Assembly: GCA_964511385.1 (NCBI GenBank)
Contig: CAZEFE010000002.1
Coordinates: 248,001 to 312,000, forward strand
Length of the DNA: 64,000 nucleotides
Reading direction: 5' to 3'
From: CAILHX01 sp964511385
GTDB taxonomy: Bacteria > Pseudomonadota > Gammaproteobacteria > Burkholderiales > Methylophilaceae
In this document: positions 1 to 8,754 of the stretch, one piece after another
How positions within the stretch are numbered: the stretch's first letter is position 1
How the letters are laid out: the number at the start of each line of letters is the position of its first letter
Translations under genes and position numbers: made by a program
The notes under the pieces: model-generated
Told to the model about the DNA's origin: nothing
The model's database searches: none
What the model saw: only the letters and a program-made list of their open reading frames with translations

Positions 1-1
1 G

Positions 2-685
2 GAACTCACTCTGCTGATGGCGACGACAACGATAGTGGTTTCTGCAATTATTTCATTGGGGTATTTTCAAAATGCCCGCAAACTGATGGTTTTTTATCCA
101 GCGTGGTGTGTCGCCATACTATTGGGGCTGGAGTTTTGTGTTGAATCATTCCAATTTATGATGAAAAAATGTTCGGGAGCACAACTAGGATACAGTTGTA
201 ATGCGAGACTCTCGGCAATTTCTAGATCATTTGTAATCTGGGGCCCGATTGGGATTGTACTGGTGCTGCATGGTTGGACTTATTGGCCATATGCTAGAGA
301 TATTCATCATGCGAGGCGGGAGGTGGGGTACGTGCGGGAATACTTGGCAACACATGGCATAAACCGGCTTTTGGTGCAAAGCAGCACCCCTGACTTTACT
401 ATGCGGTTCGCACCGCAGCAAAGCATTCTCGGTAAGACAGCGGTTAAGGATCTTAACTCCTACAAGTGGGTCTTGTTTAATCGGCTATATCGGGGCCAAA
501 GCTTGGATTTGATGCGTAGGTTGAGAAATATCAAGCCGGTAGCCGTATTTAAAACCCAGAATGCCTTGCCGATTATTTGGTATGAATTTCCGCTCAGAAA
601 AAGTTTTGTTGATTTTGATGATCCACTTACTCAAAATCGTAGTCTTTACCATTGGTCGGAAGTAAGGGAGGCCTTGGAAATATAA
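2..685 (+). CDS. C-terminal part of a polytopic membrane protein (left edge, partial)
   Basis: The reading frame is open to the first base of the window, so the gene starts outside it and 227 residues are visible. They hold hydrophobic stretches near the start (about residues 5-20 and 28-45) and near residue 75-90. A soluble tail of about 130 residues with many Arg and aromatic residues follows. This layout, membrane helices then a C-terminal extracytoplasmic tail, resembles GT-C type glycosyltransferases of surface-polysaccharide loci. I see no catalytic motif in this part, because GT-C motifs lie near the N-terminus. The gene converges on the sulfotransferase gene downstream with only 13 bp between them. 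The family is inferred from shape and context only. Confidence 0.6.
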   Translation, partial: ELTLLMATTTIVVSAIISLGYFQNARKLMVFYPAWCVAILLGLEFCVESFQFMMKKCSGAQLGYSCNARLSAISRSFVIWGPIGIVLVLHGWTYWPYARDIHHARREVGYVREYLATHGINRLLVQSSTPDFTMRFAPQQSILGKTAVKDLNSYKWVLFNRLYRGQSLDLMRRLRNIKPVAVFKTQNALPIIWYEFPLRKSFVDFDDPLTQNRSLYHWSEVREALEI

Positions 686-698
686 GCGCACGCCCAAT

Positions 699-1793
699 TT
701 ATTTTCTTCTGCGGATTGGCATGGTTTCCATTTTTAGCCAAGCCTTCGAGTTGACAATACGCTCTACTTTGACGCCGCAATAGCCCATCGCTATCAGAAT
801 GCCAGGCAGTGTATTTTTCAGATACAGCCTGAAAGCACGGTATGTAAATATAGATTGCATCCCTGCCAATATATTACGGTAGGTAAACCCCAGTTTGGTG
901 ATGCCAGTGATTGGCAGATTTGCACGAGGGTAACCGGTAGTTGCAAGAGCGGCGCCGGCCACCCAGTCAAAATATGCAATATCCTCAGAAGTCATCTGCG
1001 TACGCCATTTTTCACGGTTTGCGGCGTCTATTGGTTTGCCTAGCATGCTGTGCGTGCTGCTGTTGGCAATGGCTTGTGCCATTTCGCTACTGTGAAAATT
1101 AAGCATTTCTGGGTTGAATTCAATGCCGATGAATTCGCACAATCTGCGCGCTTCGCGTTCCGGATTCTCCAATAAGTCTTCGTAGCGGATTTCGCAATAG
1201 CGTTCCGGGTGGAGTGTGCCCCAACGACGTTTTTGAGTAATGTGATCACGCCAGACACGCGCGGCAATGGCAAGATTTTCCGGTCCCATGCTTAACTTCC
1301 GCCACGATAGGAAAACGTCACGTCCATCGCGTACGATATGGATGAATTTGCCTTGCCTCCCTGAAGCGTGGTCGAGGTCTTCTAGCGGGATATGCTGGAA
1401 AAATGCACTTTTGTCGCCATACAGCGTTTTCCCCTTGAGCATGGCGTATTTTTCATAAATGGCATGAATTGTTTCTGGATAAGTCCGTGCTTCTTGTACG
1501 ATTTTTTCAAACTCATCTTGAGTGGTTAGTAACGAGTGCTTGGTCATTTCATCGAATCCGCGCTCCATTTCGGCCCGGGTTAACCAGATTTCAAGAAATG
1601 CATAAATGGCTCTGAGCAAACGCGTCCGTGCAGTTACGTTTTTTAGATTGCCGGCGAGGAACGCGTAACGAGAAAAAAGCGGTATGAAATGTGTTTCTGT
1701 CGGAATGGCTATTTGCCCGGTTTGGTCGAGCATGTTGGATAGCAGGTAAGTGCCGGAACGTGGGCACCCTACGATGAAATGCAGTGGTTTCAT
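699..1793 (-). CDS. Sulfotransferase family protein
   Basis: The 364-residue protein is predicted to transfer sulfate from PAPS, probably to a sugar or other surface molecule. The PAPS 5'-phosphosulfate loop GCPRSGTYLL lies within the first 20 residues. The 3'-phosphate motif IVRDGRDVFLSWRK lies near residue 155. Both are classic for the family (Sulfotransfer_1/3). The start at 1793 was preferred over an upstream ATG at 1877 because it makes an ATGA overlap with the stop of the methyltransferase gene upstream (1790-1793), and because the PAPS loop should sit at the very N-terminus. It is the last gene of a minus-strand group with the methyltransferase and the large membrane protein. The acceptor is unknown. 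Confidence 0.85.
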   Translation of the reverse strand: MKPLHFIVGCPRSGTYLLSNMLDQTGQIAIPTETHFIPLFSRYAFLAGNLKNVTARTRLLRAIYAFLEIWLTRAEMERGFDEMTKHSLLTTQDEFEKIVQEARTYPETIHAIYEKYAMLKGKTLYGDKSAFFQHIPLEDLDHASGRQGKFIHIVRDGRDVFLSWRKLSMGPENLAIAARVWRDHITQKRRWGTLHPERYCEIRYEDLLENPEREARRLCEFIGIEFNPEMLNFHSSEMAQAIANSSTHSMLGKPIDAANREKWRTQMTSEDIAYFDWVAGAALATTGYPRANLPITGITKLGFTYRNILAGMQSIFTYRAFRLYLKNTLPGILIAMGYCGVKVERIVNSKAWLKMETMPIRRRK

Positions 1794-2728
1794 GATATGG
1801 AAACATTTGTTTTTATGGAGCGAACTAACTTGACCGCGGGAATAGGGATAGCCAATGGAATAGGCTGGTTTGCCCAAGTGCCTGAGCGATGAGGGATAAA
1901 GCTATCCAGTTTGCTGTGATGCAATAATTTGCTAAGACTGGGTTGCTGGGAGTCGGTTGTAACTTTTGTTGCGGTCAGATGCAGTCGTTCGAGCATTTTT
2001 TGACAGCCATTTACGGTCATGAAGTTAGAAGCACTGGGCCCAAACATCCAGTAGCGCTTTCCATACAGTTTGGCAATGATTGAATCGGCATGGGGAAAAT
2101 TAAATAGTATGAAGCCCGTGTCTTTGAGCAGGTTCCGCATTTTTTCCAGAGCGGCGGGTAAATCTTGCATGTTAGAGGCTGTGCCCAAAAAAATAATGGC
2201 ATCGAATGATTGCGCCTCGAACTCAACTTCCATAAAGTCTCCCGCGATGATATCTAGCCCATGGATGCGTTTGGCCGCTTCTGCAAAGCGTGAGGACAAA
2301 TCTATTCCGATGGTGGTATGGCCATGTTTTCTAATCACGGAAAGAAGGCTACCGGTGGCACAGCCGATTTCTAGCACTGTAGCCTTGTCAGGCAGGAACG
2401 GCGAGATGTGTTTGCTGTATCGTCCAATTGCTTCAAACACCCGCGCCTGTTCATCCTGTTCGTAGTTGGCGTACGCAGAGCCAGATTGTTGGCTGCTGCC
2501 TTGGTATGTGTCTGAGTCGTACCATTGTGCCAAAGAGTCAGTGCTGATCTGGGGCGATTGCATATAGCTGCCACAGGTAGGACAGCGGACGAAATAAACG
2601 TTTCCCCAGGCCGTTTTTTTAATGACGTCGGTGATTTCTTTTCCTAGCGTATTGCCACAGATACATTGAGTGCGTGATTGATATTCGAATACCGGCGTTG
2701 AGAATGGAGCGGTGTTATCGGTTGTCAT
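1790..2728 (-). CDS. Class I SAM-dependent methyltransferase with N-terminal Cys motif
   Basis: This 312-residue protein begins with a CICGN...CPTCG pattern (about residues 20-60), like the zinc-ribbon heads of sugar-locus methyltransferases. A Rossmann methyltransferase domain follows, with motif I VLEIGCATGSLL near residue 130 and GIDLS as the acidic strand-2 motif. The start at 2728 lies 1 bp beyond the stop of the upstream membrane-protein gene. The longer ATG at 2779 would overlap that gene by 50 bp. Its end overlaps the sulfotransferase gene by 4 bp (ATGA). The pairing suggests that both modify the same surface glycan. The substrate is not deducible. Confidence 0.8.
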   Translation of the reverse strand: MTTDNTAPFSTPVFEYQSRTQCICGNTLGKEITDVIKKTAWGNVYFVRCPTCGSYMQSPQISTDSLAQWYDSDTYQGSSQQSGSAYANYEQDEQARVFEAIGRYSKHISPFLPDKATVLEIGCATGSLLSVIRKHGHTTIGIDLSSRFAEAAKRIHGLDIIAGDFMEVEFEAQSFDAIIFLGTASNMQDLPAALEKMRNLLKDTGFILFNFPHADSIIAKLYGKRYWMFGPSASNFMTVNGCQKMLERLHLTATKVTTDSQQPSLSKLLHHSKLDSFIPHRSGTWANQPIPLAIPIPAVKLVRSIKTNVSIS

Positions 2729-2729
2729 G

Positions 2730-4436
2730 TTAACGGGCTGAATAAAGATAAATTTTCCACGGGGAGTCACTGCGATCAAAAATTTTTTCTAGGTGCAGAC
2801 TGATTTGTTCGGCATTCTCGATTTCAATTGCGGAAAGTAGATATTGTCCCCCCATGTTCTTAAATTCACCAGTATTGAAGGCGAGGCTCTTAACATGGGG
2901 TTTATAGCTGGATATTGCGTTTTTCGTGAGTTCGAAAGCATCTGTACCAAGTGGTTGCAACTCACTGGAAAACACATAAAACCGGCTGCCCCATTCATCA
3001 AAATATTGTCGATAGGCATCGTTTTTTTCTAGTTCTTGCTCGATTAGTTTTCGGAATTGGTGCTTGTAACTCAGCGGGTAGTTGGGCAATAGCCCATCCA
3101 ATGTGTAAAAGCCATTGTAAATGGCGATGCTGGGGTGGATGCCGAGCGAACAAACGCGGTAACTTCGCTTGTCTTTGCCGATATAGTGATCAATATCCTT
3201 AAATAGAGCGGTTGAATAAAACTCGCCAAAAGAAGGTTTACCCAGACGTTTTTCGGTGATGTGGTCGCTACGGTTGAATAGAAATGCAAGTTGCAGGACG
3301 ATGAACAGAACGCACAAGGGCTTGCCAATTTTGGGTAGGTGTTTCCAGAATATGGATAACGTGATGCCGAACATGGCATACCACAACAGCGGATGTAGGT
3401 AGTGGAAGCGGCTCAGATTGAAATATGGCAAGGCCGGCCATAGCGCTTTGAGTTCTGGCCAGATGTTCCACCACAGCCCGTACCATGCGGATAGAAGCGC
3501 GGTGAATGCAAGCAGGGCAAGAATCCGTTGCTCCCGGATGCGGCGCCAGAACACAAGCCCTGTTGCTAACAATATCGCCGGCAGCACGATTTTTCCGTGT
3601 AGGCTGGCAGCGTGCCCTTGACCTTGCGCGAAATTTTGAATTGCGCGTTGCAAGGCTTCGTTGAAGTTGGGGTGCTCAAACACAAATTCAGTGCGATGTG
3701 AGATAAAGCCGTATTCAGGAGACAGAAAAGCCAGCACCAGTCGATAGTCTACAAGGAAAAATAGACAGGTCATCAAAATGATTGCTGCGGCAAAGCGCAG
3801 GTGATGCTTGTGGTGCCGAAACAAATCGTAAGTCCATAGCAACGCGAGGATAGCGATGAAAAAGACGTAGCTGAGTACGAATAGCGAGTAAAAGGGAATG
3901 GTGGCAATAATAAGCCAATCCTTCCAGGCGCCGCCGTATTTTCTGATATTTAAGAAGGCGTAAAGCGCCAACGGCTGGCCGGCAATAGTAAGCCCGAACA
4001 TGGCGTAATAGGGTAGCAGGGCAAATGCGAGTGCGGCGCCGATCCGGGCAGGCCGATCTTGTTCCTCTGTAAGGATGTGACGCTTTAATAAAAAATACAT
4101 GCCTGTATAGGCGATTATCCTAATCAGGAACTGATTGGCCACATATGCCCCAAAAGGGCCGAGAAAATAAAAAAGCCATAGCGTGACATTTAGCCCGGAG
4201 CCCATCGTCGAAATGGGGGCGCCATTCATGATGTTATCTATCATGGCATTCAGCGGGCCAAATATCATGCCGCTCTCTGCCAGTAGTTTGGCTCTAATAA
4301 ACGGGCCATCCAAATGGTCGTGGATCATGACGTGCGAACTTTCTCCAAGCAGAAATGCCGGGGAGAGATAGGCGATGATGACTAAGAGCGAAATCAAATG
4401 TAATGCAAAATTTCTTTTTGTATTGGATATGTACAT
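2730..4436 (-). CDS. Large polytopic membrane protein, possibly DUF6044-like
   Basis: The protein has 568 residues and roughly ten or more hydrophobic segments in its first 380 residues, then a soluble C-terminal domain of about 170 residues. Near the N-terminus it carries an acidic loop, MIHDHLDGPFIRAKLL, in the place where GT-C glycosyltransferases keep their catalytic acidic residues. The IHD-LD pattern recalls the DUF6044/YkoS-type membrane proteins, but this is from memory. A good Shine-Dalgarno (AGAGGA on the minus strand) precedes the ATG at 4436. It is the first gene of the minus-strand group and is transcribed away from the dehydrogenase operon across a 297-bp divergent intergenic region. 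A role in glycan assembly or transfer is inferred. Confidence 0.65.
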   Translation of the reverse strand: MYISNTKRNFALHLISLLVIIAYLSPAFLLGESSHVMIHDHLDGPFIRAKLLAESGMIFGPLNAMIDNIMNGAPISTMGSGLNVTLWLFYFLGPFGAYVANQFLIRIIAYTGMYFLLKRHILTEEQDRPARIGAALAFALLPYYAMFGLTIAGQPLALYAFLNIRKYGGAWKDWLIIATIPFYSLFVLSYVFFIAILALLWTYDLFRHHKHHLRFAAAIILMTCLFFLVDYRLVLAFLSPEYGFISHRTEFVFEHPNFNEALQRAIQNFAQGQGHAASLHGKIVLPAILLATGLVFWRRIREQRILALLAFTALLSAWYGLWWNIWPELKALWPALPYFNLSRFHYLHPLLWYAMFGITLSIFWKHLPKIGKPLCVLFIVLQLAFLFNRSDHITEKRLGKPSFGEFYSTALFKDIDHYIGKDKRSYRVCSLGIHPSIAIYNGFYTLDGLLPNYPLSYKHQFRKLIEQELEKNDAYRQYFDEWGSRFYVFSSELQPLGTDAFELTKNAISSYKPHVKSLAFNTGEFKNMGGQYLLSAIEIENAEQISLHLEKIFDRSDSPWKIYLYSAR

Positions 4437-4733
4437 AAGTCCTCTTTTTGTGGTGCGATGACCTGACTACCAGTAATTAGAACCATAGAAACGAAATTCG
4501 TAGCTGTGCTAACATGGCCCCGCCGTCAGTGCTATAGCGTACGCTATACATATTAATTGTGCCTGTGCGGGAACGTAGTGATTTACGGCTGTATGATAAC
4601 GCAATTCAAACCTTCCAATGCCGTATAGACGATTGGGTCTTGTGGTGCCAATCCTTTGCTTGAGTTGGCGGGTGAGCGTAGGTAGAAGTGATTGTGAAAA
4701 CTGTATGGATTTTTTTTTGATAAGCTGGTTAAT
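4437..4733. other. Divergent intergenic region (297 bp)
   Basis: This AT-rich stretch separates the minus-strand sulfotransferase group from the plus-strand sugar-acid operon. It should therefore hold both promoters. The only sharp feature I see is a perfect 16-bp palindrome at 4533-4548, listed separately. I could not fix convincing -35/-10 pairs on either strand. The tail before the dehydrogenase start has a run of nine T (around 4711-4719) and no strong Shine-Dalgarno. Confidence 0.6.
4533..4548. promoter_or_regulatory. Perfect 16-bp palindrome, candidate operator
   Basis: The sequence TATAGCGTACGCTATA equals its own reverse complement over all 16 bases. It sits roughly mid-way in the divergent region, about 97 bp from the start of the membrane-protein gene and 186 bp from the dehydrogenase start. 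Perfect palindromes of this size between divergent operons often bind a dimeric regulator. No regulator gene is adjacent, so the binding partner is unknown. Confidence 0.35.
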
Positions 4734-5717
4734 ATGCCAAAAGTTCTAGTTACCACCGTTCCTTTCGCTGATAAAAACCGGTTGCCCATTGAATTGCTCG
4801 AAGCCGCTGGCGTCGAGTATTTGGTTAATCCAATAGGCCGCAAGCTTAAAGAAGAAGAGTTGGCTGAAATGGTGACGGATTTTGATGTGTTGATTGCCGG
4901 AACGGAAATTATTTCCGATAAGGTAATGGAGCGAGCCAGTCGATTGAAGTTGATCTCTCGGGTAGGGGTTGGGCTGGATAATGTTGACTTGATTGCTGCG
5001 GAGCGGCGTGGCATTCATGTCAGTTATACACCGGATGCCCCGGCGCCTGCAGTGGCAGAACTGACTATTGGGTTAATGCTTTCTTTACTACGGTTTATTC
5101 ATATTTCCAACACGCAGTTGCATCGCGGCGATTGGCATCGTCATTTTGGGAGAAGAATCCCGGAGGTGACGATTGGCATTATTGGCGTTGGCCGTATTGG
5201 CCGACGCGTTTTGTCGAGATTGAGCGGCTTTGGTACACCGAGGGTGTTGGTCAATGACATTCATCCAGACACTAAGTTGGTTCCGGAACTCAAACTGGAA
5301 TGGGTGGGCAAGGAGGATATTTATCGTCACGCCGATGTGATTAGTTTGCATGTACCACTGACCGCGCATACCAAAGATATGATCTGCGCGGAGCATCTCA
5401 AACTCATGAAACCCGATGCCTTGCTGATTAATACTTCGCGTGGTGGAATTGTTAACGAGAAAGACTTGGCGGTCATCCTTAATGCCGGGCATCTGGCTGG
5501 CGCGGCTATTGATGTGTATGAGCATGAACCGTATGCAGGGCCTCTGGCGAATATCGAACGCTGCCTGCTTACTGCACATATGGGTTCGATGTCGATTGAC
5601 TGCCGTACGCGAATGGAGATTGAGGCTACTGAGGAGGCGGTGCGCTTTCTGACTGATCAACCTTTGCGGGGTTCAGTGCCTCCCAGCGAGTACGAAGTGC
5701 AAAGGCAAGGGTTGTGA
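4734..5717 (+). CDS. D-2-hydroxyacid dehydrogenase (SerA-like, NAD-dependent)
   Basis: This 327-residue protein has the two-domain layout of phosphoglycerate-dehydrogenase-type enzymes. The NAD-binding glycine motif IGIIGVGRIGRR lies near residue 147, the LINTSRGGIVNEKDL segment near 230, and the catalytic His is in LTAHMGS near 284. The Arg of the family sits in ISRVGVGLDNVD. It lacks the C-terminal ACT domain of biosynthetic SerA. It heads an operon with a HAD phosphatase, an aldolase and a CMP-sugar synthetase, so it probably oxidises or reduces a hydroxy/keto acid intermediate of a sugar acid rather than making serine. The substrate is inferred from context only. Confidence 0.85.
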   Translation: MPKVLVTTVPFADKNRLPIELLEAAGVEYLVNPIGRKLKEEELAEMVTDFDVLIAGTEIISDKVMERASRLKLISRVGVGLDNVDLIAAERRGIHVSYTPDAPAPAVAELTIGLMLSLLRFIHISNTQLHRGDWHRHFGRRIPEVTIGIIGVGRIGRRVLSRLSGFGTPRVLVNDIHPDTKLVPELKLEWVGKEDIYRHADVISLHVPLTAHTKDMICAEHLKLMKPDALLINTSRGGIVNEKDLAVILNAGHLAGAAIDVYEHEPYAGPLANIERCLLTAHMGSMSIDCRTRMEIEATEEAVRFLTDQPLRGSVPPSEYEVQRQGL

Positions 5718-5825
5718 CATTAAGAAAGTCTACGTGACGGGCGTGACAGAATCTTTTCGGTAACAGTGGTGGGAGTGCTGGGGCGAATTGTTCCAATTAA
5801 AAAGCAAACTATGAGCCCCTTAACT

Positions 5826-6467
5826 ATGAACAAACGACTGTTAAGTCGGACTAAGTTGATATTCTGGGACTTTGATGGTGTCATCAAAGACTCCGTTGAT
5901 ATCAAAACTCAGGCTTACGTCAAACTATTTGAGCCTTTTGGCACTAAAGTTGCCGAACAGGTGCGTGCGCATCATGAAGCGCACGGTGGTATGTCTCGCT
6001 TTGATAAGTTCCCACTGTATCTGCAATGGGCTGGTGAAGAGCCTAGCCAGTCAAAGGTCAATGAGTTTTGTGATACATTCGGCCGATTGGTGCTTCAGGG
6101 GGTGATTGAAGCACCCTACGTGGCTGGAGTCGAAACTTTTCTCCGCTCTAACCCGTATCAGCAGCTATTTGTCCTGGTTTCTGCCACACCACAAGACGAG
6201 TTAGAGCAAATTTTGCATGCGTTGAATTTGGCAGCTTGCTTCGCTGAGATTTTTGGAGCACCAACTCAGAAAAAAGACGCAATTCGCATGACGCTGGAGG
6301 GGCGTAGGCTTGATCCTGGTGATTGCTTGATGGTGGGCGATGCTCGTGCTGATTTGGAAGCTGCTGAAGTTAACCATGTGCCATTCATGCTGCGATTGCA
6401 CGGAACCAACACTAATATGCTCACTAGTTATACCGGTATTTCTGTGAAGGACTTTACCTCGTTATGA
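5826..6467 (+). CDS. HAD-superfamily phosphatase
   Basis: This 213-residue hydrolase has HAD motif I, FWDFDGVIKDS (nucleophile Asp and acid/base Asp), about 12 residues from the chosen ATG. Motif II is seen as LVSATP, with Ser replaced in the usual way. Motif III Lys lies in the PTQKKDAI region, and motif IV is MVGDARADLEAA. The cap region is helical, as in beta-phosphoglucomutase-like members. The start is uncertain: in-frame ATGs at 5766 and 5811 also exist, none with a strong ribosome site. The stop overlaps the aldolase start (ATGA, 6464-6467), so the two are translationally coupled. In context it probably removes the phosphate from a phosphorylated keto-deoxy sugar acid, as KdsC does in the Kdo pathway. 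Confidence 0.85.
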   Translation: MNKRLLSRTKLIFWDFDGVIKDSVDIKTQAYVKLFEPFGTKVAEQVRAHHEAHGGMSRFDKFPLYLQWAGEEPSQSKVNEFCDTFGRLVLQGVIEAPYVAGVETFLRSNPYQQLFVLVSATPQDELEQILHALNLAACFAEIFGAPTQKKDAIRMTLEGRRLDPGDCLMVGDARADLEAAEVNHVPFMLRLHGTNTNMLTSYTGISVKDFTSL

Positions 6468-7234
6468 GCCGTCTTGAAAAAATTCAAGCAATACGCAAGT
6501 TATTCGCTGAAAACTTGCCATCGGTTGGAAGTTGGATTCAAATTCCGCATGCGTCCATCGCTGAAATCATGGGGCAAGCCGGGTATGACTGGGTGGCGGT
6601 GGATATGGAGCATGGGGCAATAGATGCCCATCAGCTACCAGATATTTTCCGTGCACTGGAATTGGGCAATACTTTGCCTCTAGTACGCTTGGCTCAGGGG
6701 CATGTCAAAGATTGTAAACTGGCCTTGGATGCCGGGGCAGGAGGCGTCATTGTTCCTATGGTCGAAACTGCAGAGCAGTTGATCCTGGTGCGCGATGCTT
6801 GCCGCTGGCCACCAGCCGGTACTCGAGGTGTTGGGTTTTCTCGCGCCAATCTGTTTGGCAAGCATTTTGATGCGTATCACGAAGAGGCTCAGGCTCCTTT
6901 GCTAGTGGCAATGATAGAGCACATCCGCGCTGTTGAAAGCCTGGAAGACATACTTGCAGTGGATGGGCTGGATGCGATTTTGATTGGGCCATATGATTTG
7001 TCCGCATCCATGGGATTAACTGCGAATTTCGAAGCGCCAGATTTAGTCAAAGCGATGAATCGTATTCGCGCTCTGAGCGGCCAGCATCGTATCCCATGTG
7101 GCATTCATATAGTGCAGCCTGATCCTTCTGTGTTGGAGCAAAGAATTGCCGATGGGTATAGATTTATTGCGTATTCAATAGATTCCGTATTTTTAAACCA
7201 CGCTGTCGCGAATCCAGCGAGGATTGCTTCATGA
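6464..7234 (+). CDS. HpcH/HpaI-type class II 2-keto-3-deoxy-acid aldolase
   Basis: The family condenses or cleaves pyruvate and an aldehyde with a divalent metal. In this 256-residue protein the catalytic His is in DMEHG (about residue 48), the pyruvate-binding Arg in LVRLAQ (about 73), metal-binding Glu in AMIEHIR (about 152) and metal-binding Asp in GPYDLSASMG (about 178). Length and motifs are full-length for the family. Start and stop both overlap neighbours by 4 bp, so the HAD phosphatase, the aldolase and the acetyltransferase are coupled. Most relatives are catabolic. Here the position beside a phosphatase and a CMP-sugar synthetase argues for a biosynthetic role, building an ulosonic acid. 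That is my inference. Confidence 0.88.
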   Translation: MSRLEKIQAIRKLFAENLPSVGSWIQIPHASIAEIMGQAGYDWVAVDMEHGAIDAHQLPDIFRALELGNTLPLVRLAQGHVKDCKLALDAGAGGVIVPMVETAEQLILVRDACRWPPAGTRGVGFSRANLFGKHFDAYHEEAQAPLLVAMIEHIRAVESLEDILAVDGLDAILIGPYDLSASMGLTANFEAPDLVKAMNRIRALSGQHRIPCGIHIVQPDPSVLEQRIADGYRFIAYSIDSVFLNHAVANPARIAS

Positions 7235-7800
7235 ATTACTGGCAAAAACTTAGTTTGCTGCTCTATAGAGCACGAAAGTTTTCCGACAGATACAAGCAAG
7301 GCTCCAGCACGAAGGCAAACCTTTCTAGAATCATTATCACCAAAAATGCTTCCGGCGAAATTACTCTAGGTGATTATGTGATGTGTAATGCAGAACTATA
7401 TAGTTTCTTTGATAAAGGGACTATTACGATAGGGAATTGCAGCTATATTGGGCAAAACACCAGGATTTGGGCTTTGACTCAAGTGGATATCGGGGAAAGA
7501 GTCTTGATCGCCCATGATTGTTTCATCTGTGACAATCTTACCCATCCATTAGATGCGGATACTCGGCACCGGCAATATATGGCAAAACATGGTTTTCCGT
7601 TCCCTGCTGATATAGAGTTGGGTGGACGTCCAATCACAATTAAAAATGATGTTTGGATTGCAGCTGGCGCGACTATTCTTCGAGGGGTGACGATCGGTGC
7701 AGGTTCAATTGTGGCGGCCGGATCAGTCGTTACCAAAGACGTCCCTCCTGACTCGGTTGTTGCGGGGAACCCGGCGCAACTCGTTAAAACACTTAACTAA
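7231..7800 (+). CDS. Left-handed beta-helix acyltransferase (WbbJ/hexapeptide family)
   Basis: The 189-residue protein has hexapeptide-repeat sequence throughout, for example ITIGNCSYIGQNTRI, and then KNDVWIAAGATILRGVTIGAGSIVAAGSVV near its C-terminus. The catalytic His is probably the one in LIAHDCFI, with the loop DNLTHPLDAD. Enzymes of this group acetylate sugar hydroxyls or amines using acetyl-CoA. The ATG overlaps the aldolase stop (ATGA). It may O- or N-acetylate the sugar acid made by the operon. Confidence 0.85.
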   Translation: MNYWQKLSLLLYRARKFSDRYKQGSSTKANLSRIIITKNASGEITLGDYVMCNAELYSFFDKGTITIGNCSYIGQNTRIWALTQVDIGERVLIAHDCFICDNLTHPLDADTRHRQYMAKHGFPFPADIELGGRPITIKNDVWIAAGATILRGVTIGAGSIVAAGSVVTKDVPPDSVVAGNPAQLVKTLN

Positions 7801-7825
7801 ATTAATGAAACAAAGGAGTCAATAA

Positions 7826-8743
7826 ATGGCCTTGCCTGATACCTGCCCACTATGTGCGGCTGGCCATGATAAACAAGCTGTCGTCACGTCGCATGTCTAT
7901 GGTGCTACCAGAAGGGCTGGTGCTTTTTTTCATTGTGAAACTTGTGATGTGCGTTATCAGTACCCCGGACTGACCGCGGAAGAAGAATCGCGGTTTTATG
8001 CTGCAGAGTTTGAGGGATTTATGGCGAATCGGGCAGGAAGTCAAGGAGGGTGGCACAGCGCTGAGAATCATATAGTAGCTAACGAACCGACTCGTTGCCG
8101 GCGCATGAAATATCTGGCCCCGTATCTGGCTGAAAGTTCCAGCCTGCTTGAAGTCGGGTGCTCTTCCGGGTTCATGCTTTCTCCTTTGGCTCAGGCTGGA
8201 TATGTTTGCACAGGGGTTGAACCTTCTGGAGTATTCAGCGAGTTTGACAAAAGCCGCGGCTTGGAGGTTTATAGCTCATTGGATCAATTGCGAGAGATGG
8301 TTCCAGAAGCAAGGTTTGATGTCATCATGCATTTTTTTGTGCTTGAGCATATCGCCGACCCCGTAGCCTTTCTTGAGGCGCAACTGGCGCTACTCAAGCC
8401 TGGAGGCAGAATCATCTTTGAGATTCCAAACGCAGCTGACCCCTTATATTCGGTCTATGATATTCCTGCATTTGAGCGTTTTTATTGGTCGGTAGCACAC
8501 CCATGGTATTTCAGCGAAGATTCCTTGCATTATCTTCTCAAGCGGCTGGGGCATCCTTATGAAGTTTTGCGTGATCAGCGCTATGACTTGTCGAATCACA
8601 TGATTTGGGCCAGAGATGGGAGACCGGGTGGAATGGGGCGATTTACCGAAACCTTGGGCGCGGAGTTTGAGGAGAGCTATAAGCAGGCACTCATACGTAT
8701 CGGCAAATGCGATACGCTGGTCGGTGTTATTAGCAAGAAATAA
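7826..8743 (+). CDS. Class I SAM-dependent methyltransferase with N-terminal zinc-ribbon-like head
   Basis: This 305-residue protein begins with CPLCAAG and then CETCDVRYQYP, a four-Cys head that probably binds zinc. The SAM-binding motif I LLEVGCSSGFMLSPL follows near residue 107, then GVEPSG and the post-I segment HFFVLEHIADP. AAAGGAGT eight bases before the ATG is a strong ribosome site. It belongs to the same architecture as the methyltransferase at 1790-2728. It may methylate the sugar acid or a glycan chain end. The substrate is unknown. Confidence 0.83.
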   Translation: MALPDTCPLCAAGHDKQAVVTSHVYGATRRAGAFFHCETCDVRYQYPGLTAEEESRFYAAEFEGFMANRAGSQGGWHSAENHIVANEPTRCRRMKYLAPYLAESSSLLEVGCSSGFMLSPLAQAGYVCTGVEPSGVFSEFDKSRGLEVYSSLDQLREMVPEARFDVIMHFFVLEHIADPVAFLEAQLALLKPGGRIIFEIPNAADPLYSVYDIPAFERFYWSVAHPWYFSEDSLHYLLKRLGHPYEVLRDQRYDLSNHMIWARDGRPGGMGRFTETLGAEFEESYKQALIRIGKCDTLVGVISKK

Positions 8744-8754
8744 AGCGAGATCAC

